A stretch of 64,000 bases of DNA, from positions 28,014 through 92,013 of the forward strand of contig JAEOUE010000127.1 in assembly GCA_016839515.1 (NCBI GenBank), written 5' to 3'. The stretch's first letter is position 1. Every line of letters begins with the position of its first letter. The DNA is from Candidatus Hodarchaeum mangrovi (GTDB lineage: Archaea; Asgardarchaeota; Heimdallarchaeia; Hodarchaeales; Hodarchaeaceae). Under the pieces are notes generated by a model. It ran no database searches and was not told where the DNA came from. It saw only the letters and a list, made by a program, of their open reading frames with translations. The position numbers and the translations under genes were made by a program. Below, piece by piece: positions 39,494-49,900 of the stretch.

Positions 39494-39678
39494 ACCTAGT
39501 TCTTCATTCTAACTTCCTTCTATTCTTTATCTTTGACTTTTACCTTTAATATCTGAATTTTAATTTTCTTTTTCTCTGATTTTAGAAATATTAAACTTAT
39601 TTTATTTCGTCATCTTTTAATAGCTTTTAAGTATAGTTTTACATATTTATAGCAAATGTTTGACAGGTTGAGTTTTTA

Positions 39679-40407
39679 TTGAGAGATATTCCTGATGTAA
39701 AAAAATTAATTTCAGAACTCCTAGAAGATGAAAGTATAGCTCAAAGTATAGTTTCTACAATAGATGGATCACCTATTTATGGCTTAAAAAGAGGGGGAAA
39801 AGAGATTAAAGAAGAATTACATATAATTCCAGCTGCTATAACCAGTGCTCTTGCTATATCACATAACTTTCTAGAAACAACTCTCAATGACAAAGTAAAA
39901 GAATATGTTGTTTTTCAAAAAGATTGTATTATTGTAGCTACTAAAGCTTCTGATGTAGTTCTAATAACAACCATCAATCCGCCCCGATCTTCCTTTGAAA
40001 AACGGCCTACTATTGATATTATAATTGAAAGACTAAGAGAAATAACTGCAAAGCTCGATGCTATTGTTAAGACCCTTGATATTGAAGATACAATGATAGA
40101 AAAGATTCAACGAGCAATCCCAGAAGCTACCTCAATTCTTCTTTTATCAACGGCAGGAGTCCCTTTAAGCTCTTTATCGAGCTTGGATATTGACTCAGCA
40201 CAGCTAGCAGCTGTTTCTTCAGCCATCAGTTTACCAACACGTATGTTAGGCCAAGAAGCACAAAGCATAGCAGTAACAGGTAAGAACCACTTGATGTTAT
40301 TGTACTGTTTGGATAATGAAAGAATTTTAATGGTTTCTTTAACTCCAAAACTGAGTATTGAGTCCTATCTTACCACAATTGCACGTTTAGTTGAGCGTAA
40401 GGAATAA
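39679..40407 (+). CDS. Roadblock/LC7-like protein with two tandem domains
   Basis: Two similar ~110-aa halves (SIVSTIDGSPIYGL...IIVATKASDVVLITTINP and ILLLSTAGVPLSSL...LMLLYCLDNERILMVSLTP). TTG start. Confidence 0.65.
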   Translation: MRDIPDVKKLISELLEDESIAQSIVSTIDGSPIYGLKRGGKEIKEELHIIPAAITSALAISHNFLETTLNDKVKEYVVFQKDCIIVATKASDVVLITTINPPRSSFEKRPTIDIIIERLREITAKLDAIVKTLDIEDTMIEKIQRAIPEATSILLLSTAGVPLSSLSSLDIDSAQLAAVSSAISLPTRMLGQEAQSIAVTGKNHLMLLYCLDNERILMVSLTPKLSIESYLTTIARLVERKE

Positions 40408-40542
40408 CAAGAGCTGTTTTCTTCAACGAAGTATATTTAGATATTTAGAATTTATTGACTGTAATTATCAAATTAGATGATATTCTATATCTCCAAGACT
40501 TATTTATCTTCTTAGTTTGATTAAAAACAATGAGGAATAGAA

Positions 40543-41238
40543 ATGGATATCGCTCATGCATTAAAGGAAGCAAAAACATTAATAGTAGAAAAAAAAGTTG
40601 AACGAGCAACAGATATACTTAATAATGCATTAAATGCACTTAAAACACAACCCCCTTCTGATTTATCACAAAATGAACTGCTATTAATTGAGGGCGAGAT
40701 ACAAGAGGCTTTAGGAGATACAAAATCCGCAATGGGAAAAGATCAAGAAGCTCTGAGTCATCTATTAATGGCTATGACCCAATTAGAAACTTATGAATCT
40801 CAAGCAGGTATTGCTCCTAATGAACAACTCTTTAGAGTATTCAGAAAATTATCTGATGCCTTTAATCGTATTGGGCAACAATTTGAAGCTGAAAAATATC
40901 TGAGAAAAGCTGGAGAAACAAAATCAGGAATTTTGAAGACCGAAATAGCCAAACGATTGAGACAAGCAGGTTATAAAATTGCAGAAAATATCAAAGCAGT
41001 TGAAACAGAGGCCTCTCCTGTTGATATTATGGCAGAAAAAGGTGGCTTGTTAAAAAAGAATCGAATTGCTATTTGGTTTGCAATGGATGAATCTGAAGTT
41101 GACACAATCGCTTTTATTACAAAAGGTTATGCAAAATATGCTAAAGATCGGTATATCCTCCTTTTAATGGGACAAGCAACATTCCCGACTTTAGAAGGTG
41201 CTCGGATTGTTCACTCAATTGATGATATCAAATTTTAA
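40543..41238 (+). CDS. TPR-like protein
   Basis: Helical repeats (ATDILNNALNAL, DQEALSHLLMAMTQLETY, FEAEKYLRKAGETKSG). Confidence 0.6.
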   Translation: MDIAHALKEAKTLIVEKKVERATDILNNALNALKTQPPSDLSQNELLLIEGEIQEALGDTKSAMGKDQEALSHLLMAMTQLETYESQAGIAPNEQLFRVFRKLSDAFNRIGQQFEAEKYLRKAGETKSGILKTEIAKRLRQAGYKIAENIKAVETEASPVDIMAEKGGLLKKNRIAIWFAMDESEVDTIAFITKGYAKYAKDRYILLLMGQATFPTLEGARIVHSIDDIKF

Positions 41239-41252
41239 AATATTAAAAAAGA

Positions 41253-41282
41253 ATTCTTTATTCATTCAAGAGAATAAAGAAT
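41253..41282. terminator. Hairpin between convergent genes, candidate bidirectional terminator
   Basis: Perfect 11-bp stem ATTCTTTATTC / GAATAAAGAAT (41253-41263, 41272-41282) with 8-nt loop, between stops at 41238 and 41299. Confidence 0.5.
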
Positions 41283-41298
41283 AAAGAGAAAAAGAATA

Positions 41299-41862
41299 TT
41301 AGCGTGCTTGTTGAGCTTCAACATAGTCTAAATAAACATTTCCAAGCATATCAAAGGCTGCTGACACATTTAATCCAGTTTTTGCTGAAGTAGGCATATA
41401 TCGAACGGGAAAACCCTGGGCTTCTGTCTTATTTGACAAGTTGGCAGCAAATTCCTCTGCCTGACTATCAGTGACATGATTTGGGAATTGTTCACGCAGA
41501 TCAACCTTATTACCAAGCAGAACGACTGGTATCAACCCTTTTCCATTATGTTTGAAGATTTCATCAAGCCAATTTTCTAAATTGGTAAATGTATCAGGGC
41601 GAGTGACGTCAAAGATTAATAAAGCACCCAAACATCCGTAATAATAAACACTCCTAACAGTACCAAATCGTGGTTGACCTGCCAGATCCCAGATTTGAAA
41701 TTTAATGTTTTTTTCTCTAATTTGAGCTTCTTTCAAGGCGAAATCAGCGCCTATGGTCATCATGTAGTTACTACTGAATCCTTTGCCCAAATAACGTTCT
41801 CGTAATGCTGTTTTACCTACTGCCCCATCGCCTGCAAGGACAATTTTCATAAGGAAACTCAT
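41299..41862 (-). CDS. Ras/Rab-like small GTPase
   Basis: GDGAVGKTAL, TIGADF, WDLAGQPRF, GNKVDL, TSAKTG. Confidence 0.95.
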   Translation of the reverse strand: MSFLMKIVLAGDGAVGKTALRERYLGKGFSSNYMMTIGADFALKEAQIREKNIKFQIWDLAGQPRFGTVRSVYYYGCLGALLIFDVTRPDTFTNLENWLDEIFKHNGKGLIPVVLLGNKVDLREQFPNHVTDSQAEEFAANLSNKTEAQGFPVRYMPTSAKTGLNVSAAFDMLGNVYLDYVEAQQAR

Positions 41863-42119
41863 GATACAACCTCATTGTCTTTTCATATGATTTTGGTATT
41901 ATTCCTTTATATATTAGAATTTCGGTCGTTCTTGCCGTATTATTTACTGATAATGAATTAGTACTAATAAATGTTATTAATCTTTATTGTAAGAATTATG
42001 TCTAATAAATGTTTACCATCCATTACTGAAGGAATGACTTTATCTAATTTAAATTTATCAAATATTCCATTAATATTCTCATTGTAAACTATCCTTTGGG
42101 TTGACTTTCTTCTCAGAGA

Positions 42120-43040
42120 TTAGATTTGTTTGTGTACAAAAAGTGGATCCTCTTCCCATAATTCTAATGAAAGCTGAGTCCATCGAGTTTGAATCTTTCC
42201 CTGTTTCCGTGCAATCTCTGCTCCCATCCATATCCATTTTTTAGTAAGCAAGATAATTCGTGCTACACCCATGAATTCTAAAGGAGGAAGTGAAAGCAAC
42301 TCGTTTAACAGAGAATTAATAACTCGTTCATCAATTCGTTCTTCTTGAACAATAAACCAGACTAATTCCCCTGTTTTTTCATCAATTCCTATAAGATCAA
42401 TGGTCCCTGCAATAGGTGAAGGAATGATAGTGCTTAAAAAAGTGCATCCAAAAGCTTCATGATCAATGAGAGCCCTAAGTATAAGATCAACTCTTCTATT
42501 CTCTGCTCGTGTTATTAGGGAATTATGGATTGACCTAATTATAGCAGGTTTTCGTGCAAAAAGATCCCATAATAAACGCTTTTTATCAATTATTGCAACT
42601 GAAGGTCGATAAACGACATCTGCATGATACAAAAGGTCTACCAACTTCATTACAGTCAATTCTTCTAATTCGATGAGATCATTCACAAAATCTTTTTTTA
42701 AAATAACTTCTCCTATTGAATAAAACCATGTTCTTTTAATTTGCTCGACTGGTCTCTTATCAACAGATGTTCGACTTAATTGATAACCAAAAGCCAGTCC
42801 TAATTGATTTGCTCGTTCGACAGTCATCTCTGATATAACAGAACCGCATGAAGGACAGGAATATTCACCCTTAATACGTCCAAGTACGTCGTTACATAGA
42901 TATTTTTGTTGACAAGTCCTACAATAGTATATAATATCTAATGCTTGAGTTAATACGTTTTTCTCACGGATTTTGCTCTTACATAAATGACATGGACCAT
43001 CACAAACCACTCGAACGCCCCTTTGTGTCGTAATACTCAT
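42120..43040 (-). CDS. Zinc-ribbon protein with C-terminal restriction-endonuclease-like region
   Basis: CxxC pairs CHLC, CRTC, CPSC; AGTIDLIGIDEKTGELVWFIVQEERIDE resembles a PD-(D/E)XK core. Confidence 0.5.
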   Translation of the reverse strand: MSITTQRGVRVVCDGPCHLCKSKIREKNVLTQALDIIYYCRTCQQKYLCNDVLGRIKGEYSCPSCGSVISEMTVERANQLGLAFGYQLSRTSVDKRPVEQIKRTWFYSIGEVILKKDFVNDLIELEELTVMKLVDLLYHADVVYRPSVAIIDKKRLLWDLFARKPAIIRSIHNSLITRAENRRVDLILRALIDHEAFGCTFLSTIIPSPIAGTIDLIGIDEKTGELVWFIVQEERIDERVINSLLNELLSLPPLEFMGVARIILLTKKWIWMGAEIARKQGKIQTRWTQLSLELWEEDPLFVHKQI

Positions 43041-43254
43041 ATGAAATCCCTAGGAGTTTTTACTTTGATTACTATATCTGAGTGAAACCAAACCGAATTT
43101 TATATTTAAGAAAATATCCTATTTGAAAAATTTAATGGTTCAAAAGAAAAAAGTTTAGAGTTAATTTTGGATATATTTTCACTGAAATCAAAAATTTTAG
43201 GGTGCTTAAAAATAAGAGTGTGAGAGGGATGAATGAAATTGAGATATTGAAGGA

Positions 43255-43848
43255 ATGAAGATGAAGGACAAACAGGATTCAATTCAAGAATTTTTAGATT
43301 TAAATCATAAAATATGGATTGTGGAGTTTGATTCAACAGATTTTATCTCATCCCTCCCCCAAATATTGGAAATTCCAAGTAAAATATTCCGACAAAAAGC
43401 TATTGAATATTTATGGACATTCTTACAAAAATTCTTACAAAATTCAACAATTGCTTTCATTTTACGTTCGGATGATTCAACAAAGGACAATTTAGCTTCC
43501 CAAGTTGACCTAGCTCTAATTGGATATTGGAATAATAAATATTATGGCATCCCATTATGGATTATGCAGGATCTTCTTTTAGGGTTTGAAATTATTGAAG
43601 AAGAGAAATTTATTATATTGGATAAGGAATCTTTATTCTTTATTGATTCATCAAACGACTATAAAACTTCTTTTAATGATAATGAAACACTTATTATAGT
43701 TGAAGAAAATATCTTTAAGAAGCAAAAAATGTTTCTGGAAATAAATAATAAAAATATCTTAATCACAGAATATTTTAACGAAATAGATTTCTTTGAACGA
43801 ATTGCTAGTACTGTGATTCCTGAAATCGATAATGATTTAGACCTGTGA
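43255..43848 (+). CDS. Hypothetical protein
   Basis: Long ORF between two confident minus-strand genes; no recognised motif. Confidence 0.55.
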   Translation: MKMKDKQDSIQEFLDLNHKIWIVEFDSTDFISSLPQILEIPSKIFRQKAIEYLWTFLQKFLQNSTIAFILRSDDSTKDNLASQVDLALIGYWNNKYYGIPLWIMQDLLLGFEIIEEEKFIILDKESLFFIDSSNDYKTSFNDNETLIIVEENIFKKQKMFLEINNKNILITEYFNEIDFFERIASTVIPEIDNDLDL

Positions 43849-43857
43849 GAATTGTTA

Positions 43858-44142
43858 TTAAAAAGTAATTTTAAAATCCTGATATTCCCTTTTACTAATA
43901 GTATTCCCCCAAATTTCTTCTGTTCCTGTGATTTGAGAAGCAGGTGATCCTTCCTCCTTTGCCCAACGAGCTAATTTTAAAAGTGATTCTTCAGGTCCTT
44001 CAGCAAAAATTTCAACACGACCGTCCCGTCGATTTTTTACATATCCTGTTAAATCAGAAAGTTTTTGAGCATACTCACGGGTATAAACCCTAAAAAACAC
44101 CCCATGCACACGACCTGAAACTAAAATCTTGACCGTTTTCAT
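43858..44142 (-). CDS. acyP: Acylphosphatase
   Basis: VSGRVHGVFFRVYTREYA...GYVKNRRDGRVEIFAEGPEES. Confidence 0.95.
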   Translation of the reverse strand: MKTVKILVSGRVHGVFFRVYTREYAQKLSDLTGYVKNRRDGRVEIFAEGPEESLLKLARWAKEEGSPASQITGTEEIWGNTISKREYQDFKITF

Positions 44143-44177
44143 TGACTATAGCTCCAAATACAATTGTAGATTTTCAG

Positions 44178-45260
44178 TTAATCAGCTCTGTCCCCAGAGA
44201 TAAATTCTTCGAATCTTTTAACAGCTTCTTGCTCACCAATATATACAGGGGGGTATTTGAATCCATAAGCAGAAACAGATAGTAATGGGCCGTCAATTCC
44301 ACGATTTAATGCAATTTTTGTGGCTCGAATTACATTTACTAGCGTCCCTGCAGCATTAGGTCCATCAGTTGTTTTAATAGTTATATCAATTTTAAAGGGA
44401 TGACCCAAAAAATAGCTACCATAAATCCAAAAATATCCTGTCCTTTCATTTTTAAGAAAATCAAGATAATCGGTAGTACCTGATGCAATATCATTATCTG
44501 TTAAATAAGGTAGTGTTCTTTTTATGCTATCTGTTTTGATTCGTCGTTTTTCCATTCTACGATCGTCGTGAAGTGTATTCATTCCTTCACTTCCACCCGA
44601 AACATCCAGTTGATATGTATTGCGAATTTTTGCCCCAAATGAATTTAACATTTCCAATAGTCCTTTGTGAATTCGTGTACCACCAAGTTGAGACTGTAAA
44701 TCATCCCCTACTACTGGCAAATTTGCTTTCTTAAATTTTCTTACCCATTGATCATCAGAACAAATTCTAGTTGGTGCAGCTTCAATAAAGGCTAGATCAG
44801 ATTTAATGGCAGCATTAGCATATGCAAAAGTTGCTTCATTTGCTCCTGAAGGTAACAATGATACCATCATATCTGCATCAATTTCTTTAATTTCTTTTAC
44901 GAGGTTTGAGTCAGGAATCGAAGAAATTTGAACAGTTTCAGCTAATAGATTTGAAATCCCATCAAGAACAGGTCCTTTTAGTACTTTAACACCTAGTTTC
45001 TTCTTAAAATCTACCAGACGAGGAGCTACATTAGGTTCAGCGAAAACTGCTTCTGAAAGGTCCTTCCCTACTTTCCCTTCAACTACATCAAATGCACCAA
45101 CAACTTCAATGTCATTAATTCTCATTCCACCGACTTGTTCATATTTTAAACCAGTTGTCTCATGTTCAGAGTAATATTTCAATGACTGAACAAAGGAAGA
45201 AGCGGCATTTCCGATACCAACTAATATAACTCTTGCTTTCGTCATGTTTTTTGCATCCAA
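44178..45260 (-). CDS. ino1: Inositol-1-phosphate synthase
   Basis: VGIGNAASSFVQSL, GDDLQSQLGGTRIHKGLLEML, IDITIKTTDGPNAAG. Confidence 0.9.
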   Translation of the reverse strand: MDAKNMTKARVILVGIGNAASSFVQSLKYYSEHETTGLKYEQVGGMRINDIEVVGAFDVVEGKVGKDLSEAVFAEPNVAPRLVDFKKKLGVKVLKGPVLDGISNLLAETVQISSIPDSNLVKEIKEIDADMMVSLLPSGANEATFAYANAAIKSDLAFIEAAPTRICSDDQWVRKFKKANLPVVGDDLQSQLGGTRIHKGLLEMLNSFGAKIRNTYQLDVSGGSEGMNTLHDDRRMEKRRIKTDSIKRTLPYLTDNDIASGTTDYLDFLKNERTGYFWIYGSYFLGHPFKIDITIKTTDGPNAAGTLVNVIRATKIALNRGIDGPLLSVSAYGFKYPPVYIGEQEAVKRFEEFISGDRAD

Positions 45261-45614
45261 ATAATATAATAAAATTCACTACAGAAAAAAGCGAATTAAG
45301 AAGTGATTAAGAACTTTTTTAGTTTACTTTTTAATCCTGCTTAATGAACATAAAAAATAATATTGTTAAAAATGATTAATTCTAAATGATTATAGCTATT
45401 TTATCAACGAAAATAAAAGCAAAACATTTATTTTAAAGATAAATTAATACTAATTAGAAAGAAAAGAATATATCAGGAATTGGGTTCTATTTTTAGCAAG
45501 TTTTTAAATTATATTCGGAGTATTTTGTTAGAATAGTTTAATAATATTGGAAGCAAAACTTCAAGTAGAAGCTGGTTCATGGTACATTAAACACAATGAG
45601 GAAGGACAACTCAA

Positions 45615-46337
45615 GTGGTCAGACTTTTCAAAAAGAAAACAGATGAAACAACACGTTCTTTCAAGTTTGAAGCTTCACTAAAACTTAAAGATTTATCTAT
45701 GGAAGAATATGCTCACATCACTTATGCTTTTCAAGTTGCTATGCTCCGTTTTGAGAGAATGTTAAAAGAATCTCTCCTAGAAAGTTATATAACTTCAACA
45801 ACATTGGAAAAAATATCCCAAGGCTTAAATTTGAATGAGATTAGAGAACTTAAAGTACCAGAAACTCCTACAATTGAGAAGGTATTCGGAGAAATCTCAG
45901 CTGCTAAACTCGCTCGTCATACTGAGCCTGTTCCTAAAGTAGTAACTAAAAAACTAGAAGAAGAAATTCCAGACATTCCAAAGGAGAAACCTCAGGTACA
46001 TGTTTCTAAATCAGCACCAGTCATTTCAAGTCAAAGTCCTGAACTCAGCACTCCTCCAAAGATAAGCTTCTCTTTTCCCACAGTACCTGATAAATCCGAA
46101 CCTGCCAACCTTCCTCAATCTGAGCCTGCTTCACTATCTCCCATAAAACCAGAAATTCCTTCAATTCCAAAAATTTCTTTTCCTAGTACAAGTAGTGGGA
46201 AACCAACCTCAAATCCCCTTGGAACAGTAGGACGACGTAAAGAAGATAGAGCCACAGGAATAGCAATCTTAAGAAAACAAATGTTAACCGAACTAAAGAA
46301 AATACGTTCCGTTGTATCTGAGACAGAGCAGCATTGA
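45615..46337 (+). CDS. Protein with proline-rich central linker
   Basis: Helical N-terminus, Pro/Ser-rich middle, basic C-terminus GRRKEDRATGIAILRKQMLTELKKIRSVV. GTG start. Confidence 0.6.
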   Translation: MVRLFKKKTDETTRSFKFEASLKLKDLSMEEYAHITYAFQVAMLRFERMLKESLLESYITSTTLEKISQGLNLNEIRELKVPETPTIEKVFGEISAAKLARHTEPVPKVVTKKLEEEIPDIPKEKPQVHVSKSAPVISSQSPELSTPPKISFSFPTVPDKSEPANLPQSEPASLSPIKPEIPSIPKISFPSTSSGKPTSNPLGTVGRRKEDRATGIAILRKQMLTELKKIRSVVSETEQH

Positions 46338-46460
46338 TTGCTTAGTTCAAATCACAAGATTTAATTTAAACCATCAGTTATTTTCATTCTCTTAAATTCG
46401 TCAATATCATGATCTAAAATCAGATTACATATTTAAATCGATTTCTAATAATCTAATGTC

Positions 46461-46486
46461 TTTTTTATACGAAGTATACAAAAAAA
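46461..46486. repeat. Palindromic element TTTTTTATAC-GAA-GTATACAAAAAA
   Basis: Near-palindrome with TATAC/GTATA core and T/A tracts in a noncoding gap. Confidence 0.5.
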
Positions 46487-46559
46487 TTAATCCTATTTTA
46501 ATAATCAATTATCCTTTTTTTATTGAGTACAAATATATTCATATCGTTAATTATTCTAC

Positions 46560-46578
46560 TTAGTATAAATTATACTAA
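46560..46578. repeat. Inverted repeat TTAGTATA-AAT-TATACTAA
   Basis: Perfect 8-bp arms with 3-nt spacer in the same gap. Confidence 0.5.
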
Positions 46579-46986
46579 TTCTTTCTTAAATAGCCTAAAA
46601 TTTGTTCTAATCCTAAAAAATATACCAGAGCTTTCTTTAATTTCCTAAAAATATAAAAAAAATATTATTTAATTCTTTTAAATCAGGGTAATTAAATTTA
46701 AATTATTTATTCAGCTTGAATTTTTTTAGATTCACCTTATATAAAATAAAACCCTAAAGTTTGTTTAATGCCGTATAAAGAAAGAAAATTGAAATTTGAG
46801 GTTAATTTTAGAATCAATACCTACGAAATTACCATATAAATCTGAAGGATTCAAATAAACATCATTTTGATCTTGGAAAAAAAAGAGTGAGAAATTCAGA
46901 TATTAAAAATTTCATTTTTCAGCTATTTCTAACTTAAACCAGAAAATGGATTTACTTCCCAACCCCGAGAATAGTACTCCAAATTT

Positions 46987-49900
46987 TTAATATTTCTTAT
47001 TTTTCTGAATGATTAACGAGACAGAAACTGCAATAATAGCTGAGATGGCTAATAATATCAATATTGAAAAAGTAGGGATGTAAAGATCCTTCAATTCAAG
47101 ATATCTAGTAATCTCATCACTTACGAATACATTTCCGCTATTATCTATTAATTCAATGTATATCTCACTTTTTCCTTCATTTAGAGAGTAAATGATAGAT
47201 TTCCATTTATTATTTTGGAAATTACATTCAGAAACAGTCCATTTATCTTGTTTAATAAAGACACGAGCACTTGAAATACCCCAATTGTCGAATGCTTTAA
47301 TCGAAATGGAAAGTATAGGAATATTCTCTTTTAATTCCTCAGAAATTATTATATCTTCAAGAGTTGGATTTTGGAGATCTTTTTGAATGTCTCCAGAAGT
47401 TGGATCCAATTTTAGACGAGTGTCTCCTAAAATTGTGGGAGTACTCAAGACTTCCCAGCTGTCATACATGCTAGAAAGACGAGCAGGTTTAACTAATGAC
47501 TGTCTAACATTATATGCCACAATTCCATATTGAACTACTGTCTTTCCTTTATTTAATTCTGGAAAGAAGAATACTACACCAAACGAAGTTTGTTTGAATA
47601 TTCCTTGGCTGGATTGAACAGTTGTAGGTTCAACTTGGAATCCAGATGGGAGAAAGTCTTCGAGCATAAGGTAATTCTGCGTATCCTGAGTATTTTCAAT
47701 TGTTAAAATGACCACTACCATATCACCCTTTTGGTAGGACGATATTTGAGAGTAATCTCTCTCTATAGACAATCCATTAGTATCATTAATTGTTTTTGAA
47801 CTGAAAAAAACTTGGGGAATTTCTTTTGGTATTGAACCTTTATTTAATGATAACACACCTTCAGTAAACTCTTTGACATCTAGTAAAACTGGCCCATATC
47901 TTCGGGAGATTATTGCAGGGGAAAATATTTCCTGATCCTGATTAGATAATCTATATGAGATATCAAATCCAGGTATAAAGTATAACCCTGGAATAGAAGG
48001 AGCATTATAATTAAAGTTAATAGTGGTTGAATGAGCAAGGAATGAAATCGTTTGTGGTAGATTAGGAACAGGAACTATATCCCCAGCTATAGGTACAAGC
48101 TTTAGATCTACAGAATATATCTTTTCAGAGCTTGGAATAAGAGAAATTGGAATTACAACATCCTGACCTGATTGGGCTGTTATTGTTTCAGGTATTGTAA
48201 TAATAGGTAACTTTCGAAGAATTTGTACACCTTGGAAATAATATGTAACATTTCCAATTCCACTCTTTAATAATTGGATAGTATTATTACCATTCTGGAA
48301 TAAATCATCAAGTCGAAGGTAATAATTCGGTTGATTTCCAATCGAAAGGTCAATATTTTGAATTTCATTGCCATTTATAACTAAAGTAACTGTGACATCT
48401 TCATTGGAGCTTATACTACTCGATGTGATTGAGAGGATGCTTGAAATTGCTGCTGAAGTATCAGCTGTGTTTCCCCATCCATACCAATTTTGGTACTGAA
48501 GAATCCAACCTAATGCACCACGGATAATTGAAACTGATGCCGATAGATCCAATTTAACTAGAGCTTCGAGGGCTAGTGAAGTTACTTCAACATCACCACC
48601 CAAAGATCTCCACCAATAATTTTCTTCTGTAGCATAGGTCCAATAATAACCTTCGTTCGAGATTTTTACATTGTTTTTTAAGAAAGTAATTAACTGAGTC
48701 TCAAATCCTGTTGTACTATAACCTGTGGACGCTATATTTGTTAAATAAAGGCCTGCCAAGTAATTTGATTGCATTTGTCCTTGATTCCATGTATTTTGGA
48801 TAAAACTAACCCCATTTTCGATGGTAGTAGAATAATCAGCAATTGAATCCCAATAAACAAAGGCACGAAGAACGAAAGCTGTATAAGATGCCTTGTCAAT
48901 ATTTCTCCAAGAATCTACAGTCCAGCTTCCATCATAATTTTGATGAATTTTTAGAAATTCCAGTGCTGCTTTAATAACAGTTAAGTCCAAATGAAAATCT
49001 GAATTATTTACAACTCCTAATCCATAAAGAACGATACTGGTCATATAAATTCGTGAAGTATCATCATGCCACCAACCCCATCCACCATCAGAATGCTGCT
49101 GGCTATAGAGACGAGAAATTCCAGATAAAATCATATCATTAATAAGCTCTTCAGTATCATTTGTTAATGATCCAGCTTCTCTTAAATATTGTAATATAAG
49201 TGCATTAGGAATTAATCGTGAGATCGTTTGTTCCGTACAGCCATATGGGTATCCAATTAACCTCTCCCATGAAGAGAGAGCAATGGAACCAAGTCCAAGA
49301 TCAAGTTGAAGGAATTCTTTTGAGGAAATTGCTTCTTCATATTTTGAATAAAAAAAGACAGGAGAAGAAGAAATGAATCCACTTTGTTGTACAATTTCTT
49401 GAACTCCATTTGGTGTTACTTCATGAGACTTTCGTATAGCATCAAAATGCAAAATGCCATCCAAAGTCGTTGTTTCAGCTGATATAGTGACATTATGATA
49501 ACCTGGTTCATTTGCAAGACAAGCCCATCCAATGGATCCAAGAAAACCCCCAGGAAGCCTTAAAAGTTGTCTATCCTTACTTAAAACAATTATTCCTTCT
49601 CCCACCTCTATTTTGAGATTAATATCAAGGAGCTCATCTAGATAATTATAGACTATACCTCTAATAACGAAAATATCATCCTGAAGGACATATGGGTCTT
49701 TATCAATTTCAACGAAAAATGGCAAAAATGTGTTAAATGTATATTTCGCTAATTGACCGTTTCCAGATTGAGTTGTAGCTATGACTCGGACAGTCCATTC
49801 TCCAATATTATCAGGGAGAGTAATTGTTTCCGACCATTGACCACTAATTAAAACTATCTGAGGTTTCCAGTAAGCATTTTCTGGTAGATTATCACGAATT

